Counted from the first letter of the stretch, positions 1 through 8,919 are shown. The stretch is DNA of 64,000 bases from Burkholderia pyrrocinia (GCF_003330765.1 NZ_CP024902.1:248001-312000); one strand, 5' to 3'. Notes: generated by a model not told the origin, from the letters alone. Translations and numbers: made by a program.

Positions 1-177
1 GACGCCTACGATGCCGGCGATGCGCGCCGCGACGGGCTTGAATTGCTCGGTGTCGATCGCCACGGCGCCGACTGGCGATGCGACGGCCGCCGCGTGCGCA
101 CGCCGTTCGATGCGCCGCCGGCCGATGCCGGCGCGCTGCGTGAACGGTTGATTGCGTGCGCGCGGGATGTGGCGTGA
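1..177 (+). CDS. C-terminal fragment of an unidentified protein
   Basis: An open frame enters from the window edge in frame 1 and ends at a TGA (175-177), giving the last 58 residues of a protein. The residues (start DAYDAGDARRDGLELLGVD, end ERLIACARDVA) are charged, with codon use typical of the neighbouring chromosome. I do not recognise a family from this tail and see no motif. The gene runs toward the H-NS-like gene but is separated from it by an AT-rich gap, so the two are probably not co-transcribed. Confidence 0.55.
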   Translation, partial: DAYDAGDARRDGLELLGVDRHGADWRCDGRRVRTPFDAPPADAGALRERLIACARDVA

Positions 178-533
178 CGTCGCGGGTGGCGGTTTGTCCG
201 TTTAGCAAACCGCACCATCTGATTTTCGCAAAGCTGTCGTCCTATGAAAGCTTTGATTTTTTCGAATGCAGGGTAATTGCGTATGTTGATAGATCGAATA
301 CGAGATCGCTATTGTCCTAATCTCTGTGTAGCGGCGTAAAGATTTGAGAAAAGGCCGTGGCCGGTCAAAATGACATGCGCGAATTACAATTGGTCTCGGT
401 ATTTTCATGAATCTCGCTTCTATCAAATCTTTTCTGTGCTAATCTCTGCCTTCGAAAATCCGAGGCACAATATATTTCATGTATGGTGAGCTGGCTACAG
501 ACCGGCGCCATTAGTCAGATAGAAAGGGAAACT
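178..533 (+). promoter_or_regulatory. AT-rich upstream region of the H-NS-like gene
   Basis: This is 356 bp without a convincing gene. It is clearly AT-richer than its surroundings, with runs such as TTGATTTTTTCG and AATATATTTCATG. Upstream regions of hns-family genes are often AT-rich and bound by the protein itself, so autoregulation is plausible but not shown. I could not fix a -35/-10 pair with confidence. A ribosome binding site (AGAAAGGGAA, 521-530) sits just before the ATG at 534. Confidence 0.4.
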
Positions 534-827
534 ATGTCTTCTTACAAGGACCTGCTGGCCCAGCGGGAGAAGCTGGAGAAGCAAATCGAAGAAGCGAAGT
601 CGCGTGAATACGCTGAAGTGCTGAATGACGTGAAGCAGAAAATTGCCGACTACGGCTTTTCGCTCGCCGAACTCGGTCTCAGCCGCGCGAAGGCAGGCAA
701 GGTTGGCCGTCCGCGCGCAGGCGTGGCTGCGAAATACCGCGATCCGGAAACGGGCGCGACGTGGTCGGGCCGCGGCAAGCCGCCGCGCTGGATCGCCGGC
801 AAGAACCGCGAACAGTTTGTGATTTAA
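534..827 (+). CDS. H-NS family nucleoid-associated protein
   Basis: A 97-residue DNA-binding protein of the H-NS/Bv3F family. The N-terminal half is a coiled coil (KDLLAQREKLEKQIEEAKSR) that mediates dimerisation. The C-terminal half carries the H-NS DNA-binding signature (AKYRDPETGATWSGRGKPPRW), which contacts AT-rich minor grooves. Members silence horizontally acquired AT-rich DNA, so the T6SS island in this window is a conceivable target. An ATG at 483 is in frame, but 534 is preferred because GAAAGGGA lies just upstream and the product then starts like its relatives. It is probably transcribed alone and ends at the hairpin at 854-891. Burkholderia have several paralogues, so no symbol is given. 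Confidence 0.92.
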   Translation: MSSYKDLLAQREKLEKQIEEAKSREYAEVLNDVKQKIADYGFSLAELGLSRAKAGKVGRPRAGVAAKYRDPETGATWSGRGKPPRWIAGKNREQFVI

Positions 828-853
828 ACGTTTGTTTAAGTTGTCTGTTCTTC

Positions 854-891
854 AAAAGAGCCGTGTGTCCGTTCAGGAGCGCGGCTTTTTT
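854..891 (+). terminator. Rho-independent terminator after the H-NS-like gene
   Basis: AAAAGAGCCG pairs with CGGCTTTTTT (one G-U pair) around an ~18-nt loop, and the descending arm supplies a T run. It lies 27 bp after the stop codon at 827. Confidence 0.7.
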
Positions 892-1068
892 GTTTCCGGC
901 GCCGGCAGGCGCATGAGAATTGTCACAAAAATGTAAGAATGCCGTGTGAATGAAAATGCGACACGTTCGCATAAGCGATTGATTTAAATAAGAAATTTGT
1001 GGGTATTGGACGGGTTCGCGGGGCGCGTTTGATAGAATTGCGTATCGCACACCGATATCTCATATTTC

Positions 1069-2226
1069 ATGTCCACGTTTTCCGGCGACGCGCAGAGCGC
1101 AGATAAGCACGCGGTTGCGCGCAAGAGCACGCTCGTCAGTATTGTGCTGAATGTCGTGCTTGCGACTTTTCAGATCGTCGTCGGCACGATTGCGCATTCG
1201 CAGGCATTGATTGCTGACGGTGTGCATTCGATTTCCGATTTGATCTCGGATTTTGTCGTGCTGGTTGCGAATCGGCATAGCGGCGCATCGCCGGATGCCG
1301 ACCACAATTACGGACACAGCCGCTATGAGACGGTTGCTTCGCTGTTTCTCGGCGCGATCCTGATTGCGGTCGGAATCGGCATGCTCTGGCGGGCCGGCGA
1401 CCGGCTCGTTAATCTCGAAAACATCCCGGCCGTGCATTTTTCCGCGCTGCTCGTCGCGCTGACGGTGCTCGTGTCGAAAGAAGCGCTGTTTCGCTACATG
1501 CTGCGCGAGGCACGGCGCGTGCGCTCGGCGATGCTCGTCGCGAACGCATGGCATGCGCGGTCGGATGCCGCGTCGTCGCTCGTCGTCGCGATCGGCATCG
1601 TCGGCAGCCTGGCCGGTGTGCGGCTGCTCGACCCGATCGCGGCGGCGATCGTCGGCTTCATGGTCGCGCGCATGGGCTGGACGTTCGGCTATGACGCGCT
1701 GCAGGACCTTTCCGACCGCGCGCTCGGGACGGCCGACGCGGCCGAGATCCGCGCGCTGCTCGCGGCGACGCCCGGCGTGCGCGACGTGCACGATCTGCGC
1801 ACGCGCAAGATGGGCGATGCCGCGCTCGTCGACGCGCACATCCTCGTCGATCCGAAGATCTCCGTCTCCGAAGGGCATTACATCGCCGAGACCGCGCGTG
1901 CGCGCGTGCTGTCCGACCCGCGCGTGCTCGATGCGCTGATCCATGTCGACCCGGAGAACGACGCGGCGCGCCGTCCGGCGCTCGCGCTGCCGCCGCGCGG
2001 CGAGATCGCGGCACGGCTCGAGGCCGCGCTCGCGCGGCGCGGGCTGCGCGCGGCGGAGATCAACCTGCATTACCTGAGTACGGGGCTCGAGATCGACGTG
2101 ACGCTCGCCAGCGATCTGCGCGACACCGATGCGGCGCTGGCCGGCCGGCTCGATGTCGACGCGCTGAGGCACGAGTTCGGCGCGCGCCGGATCGGCTTCA
2201 CGCGCGCGATGCCCGCGCAGGCGTGA
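1069..2226 (+). CDS. Cation diffusion facilitator (CDF) family metal transporter
   Basis: A 385-residue inner-membrane divalent-metal/proton antiporter of the CDF family. The N-terminal half holds the transmembrane helices. The metal-site signature is visible as DADHNYGHSRYE after helix 2 and as an H-x3-D pair in WHARSDAASS. The C-terminal third is the soluble CDF dimerisation domain with histidines for regulatory metal binding (VDAHILVDPKI, ALIHVDPEND), and it is somewhat longer than in short CDFs. The metal cannot be deduced from sequence alone; Zn, Fe, Mn or Co/Ni are all possible. The gene stands alone and converges on the Lrp gene, with only 10 bp between their stops. Confidence 0.93.
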   Translation: MSTFSGDAQSADKHAVARKSTLVSIVLNVVLATFQIVVGTIAHSQALIADGVHSISDLISDFVVLVANRHSGASPDADHNYGHSRYETVASLFLGAILIAVGIGMLWRAGDRLVNLENIPAVHFSALLVALTVLVSKEALFRYMLREARRVRSAMLVANAWHARSDAASSLVVAIGIVGSLAGVRLLDPIAAAIVGFMVARMGWTFGYDALQDLSDRALGTADAAEIRALLAATPGVRDVHDLRTRKMGDAALVDAHILVDPKISVSEGHYIAETARARVLSDPRVLDALIHVDPENDAARRPALALPPRGEIAARLEAALARRGLRAAEINLHYLSTGLEIDVTLASDLRDTDAALAGRLDVDALRHEFGARRIGFTRAMPAQA

Positions 2227-2236
2227 GGTCCGCGCG

Positions 2237-2707
2237 TTACAGCGGCAGTTGCGTGTCGAACTTGATCTCGCGCAGCACGACGCTCGTGCGCACCTGCGAT
2301 ACGGCAGGGATCTTGAAGATGCGTTCGTGCAGGAACACGTCGTAGGCCTTGATGTCGGGCGCGACGATCTTGAGGATGTAATCGGCTTCGCCGGTCGTGC
2401 TGTAGCACTCGGTGACTTCCGGGCAGGTCGCGATCTCGCGCTCGAACTGCTCGACGCCGCCTTCGTTGTGGCGGGTCAGGTGCACGTGCGCGAGCGCGCA
2501 GACGTGCAGGCCGAGCTTCTCGCGATCGAGCAGCGCCGTGTAGCGCTGGATCACGCCCGACTGTTCCATGTCCTTGATGCGGCGCCAGCACGGCGTGCTC
2601 GACAGGCCGACCTGGTCGGAGATTTCCTGCACGGAACGGCGCGCGTCGAGCTGCAACAGGCGAAGGATTTTTTGCGAAAAGGAATCGAGCGTCACCTGCG
2701 CCTCCAT
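2237..2707 (-). CDS. Lrp/AsnC family transcriptional regulator
   Basis: A 156-residue feast/famine regulator. The N-terminal winged helix-turn-helix is at about residues 5-65 (FSQKILRLLQLDARRSVQEI, then VGLSSTPCWRRIKDMEQSGV), and the C-terminal RAM (amino-acid effector) domain follows (HVCALAHVHLTRHNEGGVEQ, GEADYILKIVAPDIKAYDVF). Such proteins form octamers and respond to amino acids. The target is unknown, and no amino-acid gene is adjacent. A second, distinct Lrp-family gene lies at 51844, next to hppD. Confidence 0.93.
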   Translation of the reverse strand: MEAQVTLDSFSQKILRLLQLDARRSVQEISDQVGLSSTPCWRRIKDMEQSGVIQRYTALLDREKLGLHVCALAHVHLTRHNEGGVEQFEREIATCPEVTECYSTTGEADYILKIVAPDIKAYDVFLHERIFKIPAVSQVRTSVVLREIKFDTQLPL

Positions 2708-2786
2708 GCGGCAGCTACAACATGCTGAATGTTAGAGGGCCGGGAAAGGAAAGGCAATCTGGCGTGGCGCTGTTGAGCGAGATTCG

Positions 2787-3446
2787 CTAATTTGCCCGAG
2801 GATCCGTGGGGATTTGTCCCGCCCCCGCGTTTTCCGACCGATCGGTGTCCGACACGGCGAGGCCCGCGAGCGCGGCCTGCTGCCGGCGCAGGTCGGCGAG
2901 CATGTTGCAGAACAGCGTACCTTGCTCGATCGCGTCGTCCAGCGCGACGTGCGTGTGCGGATGATCGTCGAACCAGTGCTTCGGAAAGCGCGGCTTGATC
3001 GCCTTGCGGTACGGCAGGCCCGTCATCGCGAACGCGAGCGTCTTGATGTCGAGCGCCGACCACGAGAACGGGCAGCGTCCCGTGAAGCGCATCATGTACC
3101 AGAACATGAACGTGAAGTCGAAGCCGGCCGGCATCGCGACGAACACGGGCTTGCCGGGCAGCGCCTCGACCCAGTCGACGTACGCGACCAGCGCCGCCTC
3201 GGGCGCCTGCAGGTCGCGCCGGCATGCGGCCCATGCGTCGGGCTCGGTCTTCCACCAGGCTTCCTGCACCGGGTGCGCCTGCGCGCCGGGCAGCGTCTCG
3301 AGGTTCGCCGAGAACGTCGCGATCAGTTGCTTGTCCTCGGTATAGGCGGCCGATGCGAAGCTCAGCATCGAGTGCGGGCCGGGAATCGGGCCGTCGGCCT
3401 CGACGTCGGTGCTGACGTAGATTTCGGGGATGGCGGTCTGGTTCAT
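2787..3446 (-). CDS. DEDDh-type 3'-5' exonuclease-like protein
   Basis: A 219-residue protein with an exonuclease fold like DnaQ/RNase T. The first acidic pair ([11 protein letters not shown]14 and E16) and the late H-x4-D site ([12 protein letters not shown]) are present, as expected for two-metal exonucleases. Substrate (DNA, RNA or small oligonucleotides) cannot be judged. The ATG at 3446 is chosen because it follows the upstream hydrolase in a 4-bp ATGA overlap, so the two are translationally coupled. A longer frame upstream only covers the neighbour's coding region. Confidence 0.85.
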   Translation of the reverse strand: MNQTAIPEIYVSTDVEADGPIPGPHSMLSFASAAYTEDKQLIATFSANLETLPGAQAHPVQEAWWKTEPDAWAACRRDLQAPEAALVAYVDWVEALPGKPVFVAMPAGFDFTFMFWYMMRFTGRCPFSWSALDIKTLAFAMTGLPYRKAIKPRFPKHWFDDHPHTHVALDDAIEQGTLFCNMLADLRRQQAALAGLAVSDTDRSENAGAGQIPTDPRAN

Positions 3447-4087
3447 CCGAATACCCTGTCGGACACGAACGGGTTCGTGCGGCGCTCGTCGCCGAACGTC
3501 GAGACGGGGCCGTGGCCCGGCACGAACGTGACGTCGTCGCCGAGCGGCCACAGCTTCTCCTTGATCGAACGGACGAGATCCTCGTGATTGCCGCGCGGGA
3601 AATCGGTACGGCCGATCGAGCCCGCGAACAGCACGTCGCCGACGATCGCGACGCGATGCGCGCGGCTGAAGAACACGACGTGGCCGGGCGTGTGGCCCGG
3701 GCAGTGGTAGACCTCGAGCGTCTCGTCGCCGAACTGCACGGTGTCGCCGTCGTTCAGCCAGTGGTCGGGTTCGAAGGTTTCGGCGGCCGGAAAGCCGAAG
3801 CGCTCGCTCTGCATCGGCAGTTTCTCGATCCAGAAGCGTTCTTCTTCCTGCGGTCCCTCGATCGGCACGCCGTAGTGCGTCGCAAGCGTCTTCGCGCCCG
3901 CGCAGTGATCGATGTGCCCGTGCGTGAGCAGCACCTTCTCGACCTGCACGTTCTGCCGCGCGACTTCCTGTTCGATCCGGTCGAGATCGCCGCCCGGATC
4001 GACGACGGCGGCGCGGCCCGTCTTCTCGCAGACGAGCAGCGAGCAGTTCTGCTGGAACGGCGTGACCGGAATGAGCGTGACTTTCAT
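3443..4087 (-). CDS. MBL-fold metallohydrolase (glyoxalase II-like)
   Basis: A 214-residue metallo-beta-lactamase-fold hydrolase. The zinc-binding HxHxDH motif is THGHIDH (H56, H58, D60, H61). Further ligands are CPGHTPGH, the bridging Asp in [15 protein letters not shown], and VPGHGPVST near the C terminus. The length and pattern fit the small GloB-like (YcbL) group that hydrolyses S-lactoylglutathione or related thioesters. The start at 4087 is the first ATG giving the canonical N terminus [14 protein letters not shown]. It overlaps the exonuclease gene by 4 bp, forming a two-gene operon. Confidence 0.93.
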   Translation of the reverse strand: MKVTLIPVTPFQQNCSLLVCEKTGRAAVVDPGGDLDRIEQEVARQNVQVEKVLLTHGHIDHCAGAKTLATHYGVPIEGPQEEERFWIEKLPMQSERFGFPAAETFEPDHWLNDGDTVQFGDETLEVYHCPGHTPGHVVFFSRAHRVAIVGDVLFAGSIGRTDFPRGNHEDLVRSIKEKLWPLGDDVTFVPGHGPVSTFGDERRTNPFVSDRVFG

Positions 4088-4240
4088 GGAGGCACCGGCG
4101 GCTAAAAGGAGCGATTGTACCGGTCGCGCGTGCTGCCTGCCGCCCGCGCGACGCACGCTGCGACGCACCGGTGCGGGCATTCCCGGAGCATGTCGATTGT
4201 TACCGCCATAGTGAGAATCAATGGTCCGGACGGGCCGCTT

Positions 4241-4270
4241 TTCGAGATGGCCTTCGGGTTTATGTATAAT
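4241..4270 (+). promoter_or_regulatory. Candidate sigma70 promoter upstream of rlpA
   Basis: A perfect -10 TATAAT (4265-4270) lies in a GC-rich background, with a weak -35-like TTCGAG (4241-4246) at 18-bp spacing. Transcription would start near 4277 and leave a ~470-nt leader before the rlpA ATG. Just downstream is the inverted repeat GCGTGAATTTCACGC (4283-4297), which could be an operator or the first hairpin of the transcript. Confidence 0.5.
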
Positions 4271-4276
4271 GCGCCC

Positions 4277-4744
4277 CATTGAGCGTGAATTTCACGCAAT
4301 TCGCTGGTGTTTCGGCCCCGTTAAATGCGGCGTCGGATTCACCGTCAAGCATCAGCCGCCGGGGAGTCCGGCGGTGTATCCAGCACCGAGCATTCGGTGC
4401 TCACGTCTTGTCCGGCCGGGTGCTGCGTGCGCCCGCCTGCGGCCCTGCTGCCGCGTCGCCGGATGAGGCCTGTGCCGCCGTTCCTGTGCGTTGGTCGTAT
4501 CGACGCGCGCGAACGTGAAAGCCATGTTCGATGGCGGCATGTGGGGTCTGGTCAGGCTGCCGGGGACAGGTTGCGCCAGACGTGAAAACTAATCAGGACG
4601 GTTGCGGCCTAGACGAAAGCCGCGCCCATGCTAGCCGCCTGCTCGCATCCGAGCGGGGCGTGCGCGCATTTGCCGTCCGGGCCGCGTGTTTGCGTTGCGA
4701 CGCAGCGTGATGAAGAGCGGCCCGAACCAGAAGGCGACACGTCG
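4277..4744 (+). other. Long non-coding leader or independent RNA before rlpA
   Basis: No credible reading frame is present. Two strong tandem hairpins are visible: CCGCCGG (4356-4362) with CCGGCGG (4368-4374), and AGCACCGA (4382-4389) with TCGGTGCT (4394-4401, 4-nt loop). A smaller stem, GCGGC/GCCGC, lies near 4600-4620. I looked for signatures of RNase P RNA, tmRNA, 6S RNA, SRP RNA and common riboswitches and found none. It may be a structured 5' untranslated region of rlpA or a separate small RNA. Confidence 0.35.
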
Positions 4745-5353
4745 ATGAATTTACGATTTCCGAGTCGATTCGGGACTATTGCATTGTTTTTTGCGTTGAC
4801 GGGCTGCGCGGTGCCACCCAGCCAGACCACCGGAAGCGCGAACCAGAAGAACGCGGTCGACAAGACGGCCGCTGCCGCGAAGGCGGACAACGACAAGCAA
4901 CTCAATTTCGATTCCGCGCTGGCCTCGATGCCGGCTGCGGACAACAAGGACACGAAGAAGTCGTCGCTGGCGGACGCCGAGCCGATCGACGGCAAGGATG
5001 TGTCCGACTTCCGCCAGACGGGCCGCGCATCGTGGTACGGGAAGGATTTCCACGGCCGCCGCACCGCGAACGGCGAACGCTTCAACATGAACGCGCTCAC
5101 CGCCGCGCACCGCACGCTGCCGCTGTCGTCGTACATCAAGGTGACGAACGCGTCGTCCGGCAAGTGGGTCGTCGTGAAGGTCAACGATCGCGGGCCGTTC
5201 AAGCGCGGCCGCGTGCTCGACCTGTCGTATGCGGCCGCCAAGGTGATCGGCCTCGTGCACGCCGGTACGGGTCGCGTGAAGATCGAAGGGCTGTCGCCGC
5301 AGGAAGCGCGCGAGGCGCGCGACGAAATGTTCGCGTCGAACTCGGCGAAGTAA
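4745..5353 (+). CDS. rlpA: RlpA-like lipoprotein (septal lytic transglycosylase family)
   Basis: A 202-residue outer-membrane lipoprotein. The signal peptide ends in the lipobox LTGC, with C21 as lipidated residue. After a Lys/Ala/Asp-rich linker comes the double-psi beta-barrel domain ([54 protein letters not shown]), holding the conserved His and Asp of RlpA enzymes that cleave denuded glycan strands. There is no C-terminal SPOR domain, unlike longer E. coli RlpA, so septal targeting would need another route. The ATG at 4745 is chosen because it starts a proper lipoprotein signal. A strong terminator follows. Confidence 0.9.
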   Translation: MNLRFPSRFGTIALFFALTGCAVPPSQTTGSANQKNAVDKTAAAAKADNDKQLNFDSALASMPAADNKDTKKSSLADAEPIDGKDVSDFRQTGRASWYGKDFHGRRTANGERFNMNALTAAHRTLPLSSYIKVTNASSGKWVVVKVNDRGPFKRGRVLDLSYAAAKVIGLVHAGTGRVKIEGLSPQEAREARDEMFASNSAK

Positions 5354-5377
5354 CGCGGCGGATCGTCCGCTCATGCA

Positions 5378-5405
5378 CAAAGGGCTGCCGGAAGGCAGCC
5401 CTTTG
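5378..5405. terminator. Bidirectional terminator between rlpA and rsmI
   Basis: A perfect 12-bp stem CAAAGGGCTGCC/GGCAGCCCTTTG with a GGAA tetraloop lies between the converging stops of rlpA (5353) and rsmI (5432). The T run is short, but the stem is very stable and symmetric. Confidence 0.7.
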
Positions 5406-5431
5406 TCGTTTCTGCGCGGCGCTGCCGCGCG

Positions 5432-6310
5432 TCAGCCTTCCTTCAGCGCGAGCGCACGCGCATACAGCGTGTTGCGCGACGCGCCCGTCAGCGCGGCCGC
5501 GAGCTTGGCCGCGCTCTTCACCGGTACTTCCTCCAGCAGCAGCCTGAGCAGCGCGTCGTGCGCGGTGTCGTCGGTTTCGCCGCTGTTCGCCGGCGCGCCT
5601 TCGACGACCACCACGAACTCGCCGCGCTGCCGGTTCGGATCGCCGGCGAGCCAGGTCTGTCCTTCGGCCAGGGTGCCCTGGAACAGCTGCTCGTGTAGCT
5701 TGGTGAGCTCGCGCGCGATCAGCAGCCGGCGCGCGGGGCCGAACGCTTCGGCGAGCGCGGCGACGGTTTCGGCGATCCGGTGCGGCGCTTCGTAGAACAC
5801 CAGCGCATACGGGTGCGACGCCAGCGCCTGCAGCGCGGTTGCGCGCTGCCTGGCCTTCGGCGGCAGGAAGCCCGCGAACGTGAATGCGCCGGCCCAGTCG
5901 CCGGCCACGCTCAGCGCGGTCACGGCCGCACTCGCGCCCGGCAGCGGGATCACCGCGAAGCCGGCGTCGCGCACCGCGTCGACGAGCCGCGCGCCGGGGT
6001 CCGAGATGCCGGGCGTGCCGGCGTCCGATACGTAGGCCACGCGTTCGCCGCCGCGCAGCAGTTCGATCACGCGCTGCGCGGCTTCGCGTTCGTTGTGCTC
6101 GTGCACGGCGACGAGCGGCTTCGAGATCCCGTAGCGGGCGAGCAACTGGCCGGTGTTGCGGGTGTCTTCGGCCGCAATGCGGTCGACGAGGCCGAGCACG
6201 TGCAGCGCGCGCAGAGTGATGTCGGCGGTATTGCCGATCGGCGTGGCGACCACATAGAGCGCGGCGTCCGGATAGTGCTGCGTATGCGCGAGTTCGAGGA
6301 GGGCAGTCAT
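5432..6310 (-). CDS. rsmI: 16S rRNA (cytidine-1402 2'-O)-methyltransferase RsmI
   Basis: A 292-residue SAM-dependent tetrapyrrole-methylase-fold enzyme that methylates the ribose of C1402 in the decoding centre of 16S rRNA. Diagnostic motifs are [18 protein letters not shown] at the N terminus, [37 protein letters not shown], and [11 protein letters not shown], followed by the C-terminal helical domain ([20 protein letters not shown]). The ATG at 6310 starts three residues before a conserved start region and overlaps the divergent yraN start. Longer upstream frames lie antisense to yraN and are rejected. Confidence 0.95.
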   Translation of the reverse strand: MTALLELAHTQHYPDAALYVVATPIGNTADITLRALHVLGLVDRIAAEDTRNTGQLLARYGISKPLVAVHEHNEREAAQRVIELLRGGERVAYVSDAGTPGISDPGARLVDAVRDAGFAVIPLPGASAAVTALSVAGDWAGAFTFAGFLPPKARQRATALQALASHPYALVFYEAPHRIAETVAALAEAFGPARRLLIARELTKLHEQLFQGTLAEGQTWLAGDPNRQRGEFVVVVEGAPANSGETDDTAHDALLRLLLEEVPVKSAAKLAAALTGASRNTLYARALALKEG

Positions 6311-6785
6311 GGCAGGCAATGCACGCAATCGCGGCGCAAGCGGAACAAGGACGGCATTGTGCCACGCGGCGCCGGCCCGGCCGGGCGGCGAGCGCGGTTT
6401 GCCGCGCGCGGGCGACAACTTTTCCGGCGCGGCGCAATCCAAACCGGTCGGTGCGGCGTTCGAGCAGCGGGCGCGACAGTTTCTCGAACGCCGCGGCCTC
6501 GTGTTCGTCGCGGCGAACGTGACGATGCGCGGCGGCGAGCTCGACCTCGTGATGCGCGAGCCCGACGGCATGCTCGTGTTCGTCGAAGTGCGCGCGCGGC
6601 GCAGTGTCCGGCATGGCGGCGCGGCAGCGAGCGTCGGCTGGCGCAAGCGGCGGCGTCTGGTCGCGGCGGCGCTCCAGTTCTGGGCGCGGCACGATGCCGG
6701 TGCCGCGTGCCGTTTCGACGTCGTCGCGTTCGAGGCCGGGCGGCTCGTGTGGCTGCGCGACGCATTTCGTACCGACGACGCGTAG
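6309..6785 (+). CDS. yraN: YraN family (UPF0102) nuclease-like protein
   Basis: A protein of up to 158 residues with the YraN/UPF0102 restriction-endonuclease-like fold ([52 protein letters not shown]). The conserved E..D..E nuclease-like residues are present ([14 protein letters not shown]). The ATG at 6309 shares two bases with the rsmI start codon. A TTG at 6357 would give a 142-residue protein starting MCHAAPAR, closer to the usual family length, and would remove the overlap, so the real start is uncertain. Its function is unknown; it travels with rsmI and an SIS protein in many proteobacteria. Confidence 0.88.
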   Translation: MAGNARNRGASGTRTALCHAAPARPGGERGLPRAGDNFSGAAQSKPVGAAFEQRARQFLERRGLVFVAANVTMRGGELDLVMREPDGMLVFVEVRARRSVRHGGAAASVGWRKRRRLVAAALQFWARHDAGAACRFDVVAFEAGRLVWLRDAFRTDDA

Positions 6786-6911
6786 CCGCGAGCTGTGACC
6801 AGATGTAAAGAGTTCTTGCCGGATCCCCGGAGAGGGGGCCGGAGTACGGTAAACTCGCCGCACCCACGATTTCGCGCGATGCGTGCCACGCGCCCAGTTC
6901 ACCAGGAATCG

Positions 6912-7496
6912 ATGTCAGTCGAACGTATTCAGCAACATTTCCGCGACAGCGCCGCGCTTCACGCCGAAGCGGCCGATGCGCTGTCACTGCCGATCGCAGC
7001 CGCGGTCGACGCGATGTTCGCCGCACTGGCGAACGGCAACAAGATCGTCGCCTGCGGTGACGGCCTGTCGGCCGCCGCCGCGCACTACCTCGCCGTGTCG
7101 CTCGTCGGCGGCTTCGAGCGCGAGCGTCCGGGCCTGCCCGCGATTGCGCTGGCCACCGATGCTTCGCAGGCCGGCCTCGCCGGCGCGGCGGCGGCCGAGC
7201 AGCTGTTCGCGCAGCAGGTCCGCGTGCTCGGCCAGACCGGCGACATCCTGCTGGTGCTCGATCCGGGCGGCGCATCGCCGCGCGTGCTGGCGGCGATCGA
7301 CGAGGCGCACGAGCGCGAAATGACCGTCGTCGCGCTGACGGGCGGCAACGGCCACGCGGTCGCGGCTGCACTGTCCGACACCGATATTCCGATCTGCGTG
7401 CCCGCCGTTCGCGCGGCGCGCATCCACGAAGTCCATCTGCTGACCATCCACTGCCTGTGCGACGGCATCGACGCGATGCTGCTGGGTGAGGATTGA
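6912..7496 (+). CDS. SIS-domain protein, GmhA/DiaA family
   Basis: A 194-residue sugar isomerase (SIS) domain protein similar to phosphoheptose isomerase GmhA and to the DnaA-binding protein DiaA. The SIS core is visible as GNKIVACGDGLSAAAAHYLAVSLVGGFERERPG (split over residues ~35-68), GDILLVLDPGGASPRVL, VVALTGGNG and the C-terminal EVHLLTIHCLCDGID. Its place after yraN and before a BON-domain lipoprotein copies the E. coli yraN-diaA-dolP order, which favours a DiaA-like role in replication initiation over heptose synthesis. The start at 6912 is the ATG that gives the usual N terminus MSVERIQQHF. Confidence 0.85.
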   Translation: MSVERIQQHFRDSAALHAEAADALSLPIAAAVDAMFAALANGNKIVACGDGLSAAAAHYLAVSLVGGFERERPGLPAIALATDASQAGLAGAAAAEQLFAQQVRVLGQTGDILLVLDPGGASPRVLAAIDEAHEREMTVVALTGGNGHAVAAALSDTDIPICVPAVRAARIHEVHLLTIHCLCDGIDAMLLGED

Positions 7497-7513
7497 ACGA
7501 AGGAGAGCCGTCG

Positions 7514-8314
7514 ATGAATCAAAGCCGCGTCAAACAGACGCTCGTCAGAACCACGCTGCTTGCTGCGCTGACGGCGGGCCTCGCCGTGTCGCTGCAGGGT
7601 TGTGTGCTCGGGGTCCTGGGCGCAGCGGCCGGCGGCGGTGCGCTGATCGCGACCGATCGCCGTACGCTTGGCGCGCAGACGGAGGATCGCGAGATCCAGG
7701 TCAAGTCGCTCACGCAGATCAACAACGGGCTGCCGGACCAGTCGCACGTGAACGTGACCGTGTTCAACCGCCGCGTGCTGCTGACGGGCGAAGTGCCGAA
7801 CAATGCGTCGAAGCAGCGCGCCGAGGAAATCGTGCGCGGCATCAACAACGTGAACGGCATCGTCAACGAACTGTCGGTCGAGCCGTCGTCGTCGTTGTCG
7901 TCGCGCGCGAACGACTCGTACCTTGAAGGGCGCGTGAAGTCCGAGCTGATCGCGACGAAGGGCCTGTCGGCGAACAACTACAAGATCGTCAGCGAGCGCG
8001 GCAACCTTTACCTGATGGGCCTCGTGACGGTCGACGAGGGCAACCGCGGCGCGGAAGCGGCGAGCCAGGTGCCGGGCGTCGAGAAGGTCGTGAAGGTGTT
8101 CCAGTACATCAAGCCGCAGGACGCGCAGGCGCTGCAGGCCGCGTCGCCCGAGAGCGGTGCGTCCGGCGCGCAGGCTGCCGCCGTGCCGGCGGATACCGCG
8201 ACGGTTGGCGCGGTGCCGGACGCATCGGTGCAGTCCACGCCGCTGCAGCCTCCGGCGCCGATCTCGAATTCGACGAACGTGCACCCGGGCAACCCGAAGG
8301 CGCCGTCGCAATGA
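7514..8314 (+). CDS. BON-domain outer-membrane lipoprotein (DolP/YraP-like)
   Basis: A 266-residue lipoprotein. The signal peptide ends with the lipobox LQGC. Two BON phospholipid-binding domains follow (about residues 50-120, QSHVNVTVFNRRVLLTGEVP, and 125-195, LSANNYKIVSERGNLYLMGL). Its E. coli counterpart DolP sits at the cell division site and supports outer-membrane integrity. The C-terminal ~70 residues are an Ala/Pro-rich low-complexity tail not found in E. coli. The ATG at 7514 is preceded by AAGGAGAG. It overlaps the next gene by ATGA, so the two are coupled. Confidence 0.9.
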   Translation: MNQSRVKQTLVRTTLLAALTAGLAVSLQGCVLGVLGAAAGGGALIATDRRTLGAQTEDREIQVKSLTQINNGLPDQSHVNVTVFNRRVLLTGEVPNNASKQRAEEIVRGINNVNGIVNELSVEPSSSLSSRANDSYLEGRVKSELIATKGLSANNYKIVSERGNLYLMGLVTVDEGNRGAEAASQVPGVEKVVKVFQYIKPQDAQALQAASPESGASGAQAAAVPADTATVGAVPDASVQSTPLQPPAPISNSTNVHPGNPKAPSQ

Positions 8315-8673
8315 AGATCGCGCAGGTGAAGCGGGTGAAACCGTGGATGGCGCAGGGCGCCGCGGTCGCGGCGCTCGTGGCCGGCACGCTGGGCGCCGCG
8401 CACGCGGACGTCGGCGACGGCCTGAAGGTTGCGCGCAGCAACGCATGCATGGGCTGCCACGCGGTCGACCGCAAGCTCGTCGGCCCGTCGTTCAAGGATA
8501 TTGCCGCGCGCTACAAGGCCGACCCGCAGGCGGTGCCGAAGCTGTCGAAGAAGGTGAAGGAAGGCGGCTCCGGCGTCTGGGGTGCGATTCCAATGCCTGC
8601 GCATCCGCGCATGAGCGACGCCGACGTCCGTTCGGTGGTCGAATGGGTGCTGGCCGGCGCGCCGTCGAAGTGA
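8311..8673 (+). CDS. Class I c-type cytochrome (c551/c552-like)
   Basis: A 120-residue periplasmic monohaem cytochrome c. The N-terminal signal peptide (WMAQGAAVAALVAGTLGAAHA) directs export. The haem-binding motif is CMGCH (C46, C49, H50), and the methionine axial ligand lies in IPMPAHPRMSD, as in cytochrome c551/c552. It most likely carries electrons to a terminal oxidase or peroxidase; no partner oxidase is adjacent. It is the last gene of the SIS/BON/cytochrome run, reading directly toward tRNA-Ala. Confidence 0.92.
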   Translation: MKIAQVKRVKPWMAQGAAVAALVAGTLGAAHADVGDGLKVARSNACMGCHAVDRKLVGPSFKDIAARYKADPQAVPKLSKKVKEGGSGVWGAIPMPAHPRMSDADVRSVVEWVLAGAPSK

Positions 8674-8699
8674 CGCGTTCGGGGGTGACGTAACCCCTA

Positions 8700-8729
8700 T
8701 TGCTAAGCACGGAAATGCGTGTGTATGAT
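8700..8729 (+). promoter_or_regulatory. Promoter of tRNA-Ala(CGC)
   Basis: TTGCTA (8700-8705) and TATGAT (8724-8729) are spaced by 18 bp. Transcription would start near 8736, a few bases before the mature tRNA at 8741. Confidence 0.6.
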
Positions 8730-8740
8730 CATTGACTGTT

Positions 8741-8816
<76 letters not shown>

Positions 8817-8919
8817 AGGAATTCCTTTAAAACCGGCCGCTTTGAGACAGGAAGGATAATTTTGCACTGGGTGCAAAGATATGCTTCTATTTACAAAGTG
8901 CAGCCTTATGCTTCGCGTA

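Noticed and set aside
4088..4744. Possible RNase P RNA or other housekeeping RNA near rsmI
   Set aside because: rnpB lies near rsmI in some proteobacteria, so I looked for the conserved GAGGAAAGTCC-type P4 motif and its partner. Neither is present, and tmRNA, 6S and SRP signatures are also absent.
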